Below are positions 51,126 through 54,533 of a stretch of DNA of 54,533 bases, in pieces. The DNA is from Catenulispora rubra (GTDB lineage Bacteria > Actinomycetota > Actinomycetes > Streptomycetales > Catenulisporaceae), in the NCBI RefSeq assembly GCF_015356825.1, contig NZ_JAACYW010000048.1:1-54533 (forward strand). Direction: 5' to 3'. A program made the position numbers and the translations under genes. The notes under the pieces were generated by a model. That model ran no database searches and was not told the DNA's origin. It was given only the letters and a program-made list of their open reading frames with translations. Each line of letters starts with the position of its first letter. The first letter of the stretch is position 1.

Positions 51126-52181
51126 GTGTCCCGCATCGCGGCAGTCACTTCGGCTCTCCCTTCCCATCGTTACGAACAGGACGAACTGGCTGCGGCCACG
51201 GCGGAGCTGTGCGCACTGCCGCCGACCCGGCGGGCGCTGCTGGACCGGTTGTCCGCCAACGCCGGCGTCCGGACCCGGCACACCGTGCTCCCTCTCACCG
51301 GCTACCGGCGGCTGGACGGGATCGACAGCGTCAACGACACCTACATCGAGCACGCCACCGAGCTCGGCGAGCGGGCGGTCGAGGACGCCCTGCGCCAGGC
51401 GGGGGTCACCGCGGAGGACGTGGACCTGTTCGTCACCACGTCGGTGACCGGCGTCTCGGTGCCGTCGCTGGACGCCCGGCTGGTGCCGCGGCTCGGGATG
51501 CGGCCGGACGTGAAACGGGTCCCGATGTTCGGGCTGGGCTGCGTGGGCGGCGCGGCCGGGCTGGCGCGGATCCACGACTATCTGCGGGCGTGGCCGGACC
51601 ACACGGCGGTGCTGCTGGCGGTCGAGCTGTGCTCGCTCAGCGTGCCGCTGGTCGACCCGACGGTGCCCGATCTCGTGGTCAGTGCCTTGTTCGGGGACGG
51701 CGCCGGAGCGGTGGTGGTGCGCGGTGCCAACCGGGGCGCCTCGACCGTCCGGATCGTCGCGACCCGCAGCGAACTGTGCCCGAACACCCACGACGTCCTC
51801 GGCTGGCACCTGGGCCCGCAGGGCTTCCGCATCGTGCTGACCACCGAGCTCGCCGAGGTCGTGGAACGGGAGCTCGGCGGCGTGGTCAAACGGTTCCTCG
51901 CGGACCACGGATTACAGGTCCCTGACGTCGCCGCCTGGGTCGTGCACCCCGGCGGCCCGAAGGTGATCGACGCGGTGCGCGACTCGCTGGAGCTGCCGGA
52001 GGCACAGGTCGCCACGGCCCGCGCGGCGCTGGCCGAGGCCGGCAACATGTCCTCGGCCTCGATCGTGCAGGTGCTGGGCAAGGAACTGGCCGCGCCGGAC
52101 GCCGAACCGGGGCCGATCGTGGTCGTGGGTCTCGGGCCGGGCGTGAGCATCGAGCTGCTGCTGCTGGAGCGGCTCGGATGA
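51126..52181 (+). CDS. Type III polyketide synthase (alkylresorcinol/alkylpyrone synthase-like)
   Basis: A 351-residue chalcone-synthase-fold enzyme that extends a starter acyl-CoA with malonyl-CoA units and cyclises the chain. The catalytic triad is visible: Cys139 in FGLGCVGGAAG, His in WVVHPGGPKV (about 274) and Asn in AGNMSSAS (about 306). The GTG start at 51126 has a GGGAG site. The downstream ICMT-type methyltransferase starts inside its stop (ATGA), and a FAD monooxygenase follows. This PKS-methyltransferase-hydroxylase order equals srsABC of Streptomyces griseus and the agq cluster of Actinoplanes, so an alkylresorcinol or related quinone precursor is the expected product. Confidence 0.92.
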   Translation: MSRIAAVTSALPSHRYEQDELAAATAELCALPPTRRALLDRLSANAGVRTRHTVLPLTGYRRLDGIDSVNDTYIEHATELGERAVEDALRQAGVTAEDVDLFVTTSVTGVSVPSLDARLVPRLGMRPDVKRVPMFGLGCVGGAAGLARIHDYLRAWPDHTAVLLAVELCSLSVPLVDPTVPDLVVSALFGDGAGAVVVRGANRGASTVRIVATRSELCPNTHDVLGWHLGPQGFRIVLTTELAEVVERELGGVVKRFLADHGLQVPDVAAWVVHPGGPKVIDAVRDSLELPEAQVATARAALAEAGNMSSASIVQVLGKELAAPDAEPGPIVVVGLGPGVSIELLLLERLG

Positions 52182-52687
52182 TCGCCTACTACGCGCTGGT
52201 GATCGCCACGTGCTTCGAGCGGCTCGCGGAACTGGTCGTGGCCAAGCGGAACGCGGCGTGGAGCCTGGCGCGCGGCGGGGTGGAGAGCGGCCGCGGACAC
52301 TACCCGCCGATGGTGGTGCTGCATACCGGGCTGCTGGCCGGGTGCCTGATCGAGCCGGCGGTCGCGCACCGATCGTTCGTCCCGGCGCTCGGGATTCCCA
52401 TGCTGGTGCTCGCCGTCGGCTCGCAAGGGCTGCGGTGGTGGTGCATCAGGACCCTGGGAAACCGGTGGAACACCCGCGTGATCGTGGTGCCGGGGCTGCC
52501 TCTGGTGGATTCCGGGCCGTATCGGTGGTTCGCGCATCCGAACTACGTGGCCGTCGTGGTCGAGGGCTTCGCGTTGCCGCTGGCCGGTTCGGCGTGGGTG
52601 ACGGCGCTGGTGTTCACCGTGCTGAACGCGTGGCTGCTGACCGTGCGGCTGCGATGCGAGATCAGAGCCCTGTGCGCGACGCCGTGA
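52178..52687 (+). CDS. Isoprenylcysteine carboxyl methyltransferase-like membrane methyltransferase (SrsB-like)
   Basis: A 169-residue membrane protein with about four hydrophobic segments and the ICMT/PEMT signature RWNTRVIVVPGLPLVDSGPYR, then WFAHPNYVAVVVEG. In srs-type clusters this enzyme O-methylates an alkylresorcinol hydroxyl using SAM at the membrane. The start (ATG 52178) overlaps the PKS stop by 4 bp, and the following monooxygenase start overlaps its own stop (GTGA). This tight coupling supports a joint pathway. Protein prenylcysteine methylation is unlikely in bacteria. Confidence 0.87.
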   Translation: MIAYYALVIATCFERLAELVVAKRNAAWSLARGGVESGRGHYPPMVVLHTGLLAGCLIEPAVAHRSFVPALGIPMLVLAVGSQGLRWWCIRTLGNRWNTRVIVVPGLPLVDSGPYRWFAHPNYVAVVVEGFALPLAGSAWVTALVFTVLNAWLLTVRLRCEIRALCATP

Positions 52688-53736
52688 GCTCCGTGCACGA
52701 CGGCCTGAGCCCTGGATACGACGTCCTGGTGGTCGGCGGCGGTCCGATCGGGCTGGCGACGGCGTGCTACGCGGCCGAGGCGGGGCTCTCCGTGGTCGTC
52801 GCAGAGCCCCGGAGCGGGCCGATCGACAAAGCCTGCGGCGAGGGGCTGATGCCACCCGCCGTGGCCGCCCTGGGGGCCCTCGGCGTCGATCCGGCGGGCC
52901 AGCGGCTGCGCGGGATCCGGTATCGCGACGCGGGGCACAGCGTGGACGCGGAGTTCCGCAGCGGCCCGGGACGCGGCGTCCGGCGCACGGTGCTCCACTC
53001 GGCGCTGGCCAAGCAGGCCGAGAGCGCCGGGGTCGAGGTGATGTCGGAGCGTGTGACCGAGTTCCGTCAGTCCGCCGGCGGCGTGGAGGCCTCGGGGATC
53101 ACGGCCCGCTACCTCGTGGCCGCCGACGGCCTGCACTCCCCCATCCGCCGAGTCTGCGGCCTGGAGCCGCCGCCGGCCCGGCACGCGCGCTACGGGCTGC
53201 GCAGGCACTTCCAGACCGCGCCGTGGACCGACTTCGTCGAGGTGCACTGGTCGGCCGGTTCGGAGGCGTACGTCACGCCGGTGGACGACGGCCTGGTCGG
53301 CGTGGCGATCCTCGGGCCGCCCGGCGCCGGCTTCGAGGACCGGCTGGCGGAGTTCCCGGAGCTGCGCGACCGGCTCGCGGGCGCGACCGCCGGTCCGGTG
53401 CGCGGCGCCGGGCCGCTGCGGCAGGCCGTGCGCCGCCGGGTCGCGCCGGGCGGCAGGGTCCTGCTGGTCGGGGACGCCTCGGGCTATGTCGACGCGCTGA
53501 CCGGCGAGGGCATCAGCGTCGGGCTGGCGCAGGCCCGGGCGCTCGCGGCGTGCCTGGCGGCCGGGCGGCCGGGCGACTACGAGCGCCGGTGGCGCCAGGT
53601 CTCGCGCCGCTCGAACCTGCTGACCGCCGGGCTGCTGGCAGCGCGCCGCAACCCGGTGCTCGGTCCGCGCATCGTCCCGGCGGCCGGGGCGCTGCCGGCG
53701 GTCTTCGCCGGAGCGGTGCGACTGATCACTGGCTGA
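52684..53736 (+). CDS. FAD-dependent monooxygenase (SrsC-like)
   Basis: A flavoprotein of about 350 residues. The Rossmann motif VLVVGGGPIGLATACYAAEA begins near residue 13, the FAD second motif reads VLLVGDASGYVDALTGEGIS, and RYLVAADGLHSPIRR carries the DG fingerprint of aromatic hydroxylases. In srs-type pathways it oxidises the resorcinol ring to a hydroxyquinone. The start chosen is GTG 52684, overlapping the previous stop; ATG 52654 upstream and GTG 52693 downstream are alternatives. It may equally resemble geranylgeranyl reductases, which share the fold; in an agq-like pathway that would account for a dihydrogeranyl chain. Hydroxylation is preferred. Confidence 0.82.
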   Translation: MSSVHDGLSPGYDVLVVGGGPIGLATACYAAEAGLSVVVAEPRSGPIDKACGEGLMPPAVAALGALGVDPAGQRLRGIRYRDAGHSVDAEFRSGPGRGVRRTVLHSALAKQAESAGVEVMSERVTEFRQSAGGVEASGITARYLVAADGLHSPIRRVCGLEPPPARHARYGLRRHFQTAPWTDFVEVHWSAGSEAYVTPVDDGLVGVAILGPPGAGFEDRLAEFPELRDRLAGATAGPVRGAGPLRQAVRRRVAPGGRVLLVGDASGYVDALTGEGISVGLAQARALAACLAAGRPGDYERRWRQVSRRSNLLTAGLLAARRNPVLGPRIVPAAGALPAVFAGAVRLITG

Positions 53737-53777
53737 TCACCGGCTGACCTGCGTTCATGGGAGCTGTCAAGGAAGTT

Positions 53778-53807
53778 CACCCGGACGGGTGTTCACTGGT
53801 GATCACC
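53778..53807. promoter_or_regulatory. Palindromes in the monooxygenase-MFS intergenic region
   Basis: CACCCG-GA-CGGGTG lies at 53778-53791 and the perfect 10-bp palindrome GGTGATCACC at 53798-53807. GTTCAC also repeats at 53775, 53791 and 53813. They lie in the 227-bp gap before the MFS gene and may bind an unlinked regulator. Confidence 0.4.
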
Positions 53808-53963
53808 GAAGAGTTCACAAGAACCTGCGGTGAGAGTACATTGACGTACCGTGGCACGCCCGGTCACCGACTGTCACGAGAATGAGCGTATTGACACGAC
53901 GCCGATCGACGCGAACCGGCGGAGCTCGCCGAGGCTCGGCGTCGACAGCGGGGGATGGGGAGC

Positions 53964-54533
53964 ATGGCCAAGCCTGACAAGGACCCCCTCCCCCGGCTTT
54001 TCTGGTGGTATCTGGCCGCCGGGGCGGTGTCCTGGCTCGGGGACGGCCTGATCGTCGTCGGGTTCCCGCTGCTGGCCGCCGGGCTGACCGGCTCGCCGCT
54101 GGGGATCGCGGCCGTGATCGTCACCCAGCGCCTGGCGCCGATGCTGCTGTCGCTGCCGGCCGGGGCGCTGGCCGACCGCTGGAACGCCCGGATCACGGCG
54201 GTGGCCACCAACGTCGCGCAGGCCGTGCTGTTCGGCGTCGCCGCGGTACTGGTCGCCGGGAACCACCTCGGGCTGGTCGCGCTGATCGTCATCGCGTTCG
54301 TCGCCGACGCGCTCGGGACCCTGTTCACCTGCGCGAACGGCGCGCTGCTGGCGGACGTCGTGGAGCCCAAGCACTTCGGCGCCGCCAACACCTGGCTGCG
54401 GGCCTGCAACACGGTGATCGCGTTCGTGATCGGGCCGGGCTTCGGCGGGTTGCTGTACGCGACCGGCCGACAGCTGCCGCTGCTCATCGACGCCTGCTCG
54501 TTCGTGGTGGCGGCCGTGGTCCTGGCCGCACTG
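53964..54533 (+). CDS. MFS transporter, cut by the right edge
   Basis: The first 190 codons of a major facilitator superfamily transporter. At least five hydrophobic segments are visible, starting LFWWYLAAGAVSWLGDGLIV, with the loop LPAGALADRWNARITAVATN between spans 2 and 3 (typical GxxxDRxGRR-like region). ATG 53964 has GGGGAG six bases upstream. It is placed in the same direction after the PKS cluster, so it may export the product or confer self-resistance. Annotated MFS members like this are often macrolide- or antibiotic-efflux proteins. The 3' end lies outside the window. Confidence 0.88.
   Translation, partial: MAKPDKDPLPRLFWWYLAAGAVSWLGDGLIVVGFPLLAAGLTGSPLGIAAVIVTQRLAPMLLSLPAGALADRWNARITAVATNVAQAVLFGVAAVLVAGNHLGLVALIVIAFVADALGTLFTCANGALLADVVEPKHFGAANTWLRACNTVIAFVIGPGFGGLLYATGRQLPLLIDACSFVVAAVVLAAL

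Overview
The window is very GC-rich DNA with strong G/C bias at third codon positions, frequent GTG starts, ATGA/GTGA gene overlaps and actinobacterial families (ECF42 sigma with DGPF partner, SCO5389-like protein, DUF6745 pair, KstR-type TetR). It most likely comes from the chromosome of a filamentous, soil-type actinomycete; a Catenulispora- or Streptomyces-like organism is my inference. I saw no tRNA, rRNA, CRISPR array, transposase or phage gene.

Layout. 1-2.9 kb: a sugar-binding lipoprotein gene (running toward a gene cut by the left edge) divergent from a ROK repressor. 3-7.2 kb: a thiolase and a fused double acyl-CoA dehydrogenase of the steroid/acyl side-chain type, divergent from a small methyltransferase across a KstR-like palindrome. 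7.1-12 kb: ECF42 sigma and its DGPF partner, peptidase E, a cupin, and a Ser/Thr kinase preceded by three 21-bp tandem repeats. 12-15.3 kb: a glycosyltransferase / methyltransferase / alpha-toroid protein operon. 15.4-16.2 kb: a KstR-like TetR regulator with a KstR-like box in front of it. 16.3-18.1 kb: a DUF6745 protein and a small partner. 18.1-20.4 kb: an Rsm22-like protein and a MarR-GNAT fusion with a clear inverted-repeat operator. 20.5-24.1 kb: ferredoxin and aldehyde dehydrogenase divergent from an MBL-fold hydrolase, with another KstR-like palindrome, then a NUDIX hydrolase. 24.4-24.7 kb: a cold-shock protein with a textbook terminator.

25-33.7 kb holds two divergent units. One is an unusual operon of aldehyde dehydrogenase, two CoA-transferase subunits and a citrate-synthase-fold (citryl-CoA-lyase-like) protein. 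The other is a four-gene importer of the 2-aminoethylphosphonate type. 33.7-38.9 kb: a degenerate RelE-like toxin/antitoxin-like pair, an acyl-CoA dehydrogenase, a two-RCK membrane protein with an atypical pore region, a DUF4190-type membrane protein and an SCO5389-like protein. 39-40.7 kb: LuxR and SDR genes. 40.7-49 kb: an alpha-glucoside utilisation operon (binding protein, two permeases, GH13 glucosidase, LacI regulator, PfkB kinase) with three TTGCWGCAA palindromes around its start, plus a DeoR regulator.

49-54.5 kb is a compact biosynthetic cluster: O-methyltransferase, UbiA prenyltransferase, type III polyketide synthase, ICMT-type methyltransferase, FAD monooxygenase and an MFS transporter cut by the right edge. 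Its composition resembles the known alkylresorcinol (srsABC) and alkyl-dihydrogeranyl-methoxyhydroquinone (agq) pathways, so a prenylated, methylated alkyl-quinone/hydroquinone is the likely product. The most promising leads are this cluster, the KstR-box network, and the CoA-transferase/citryl-lyase-like operon.
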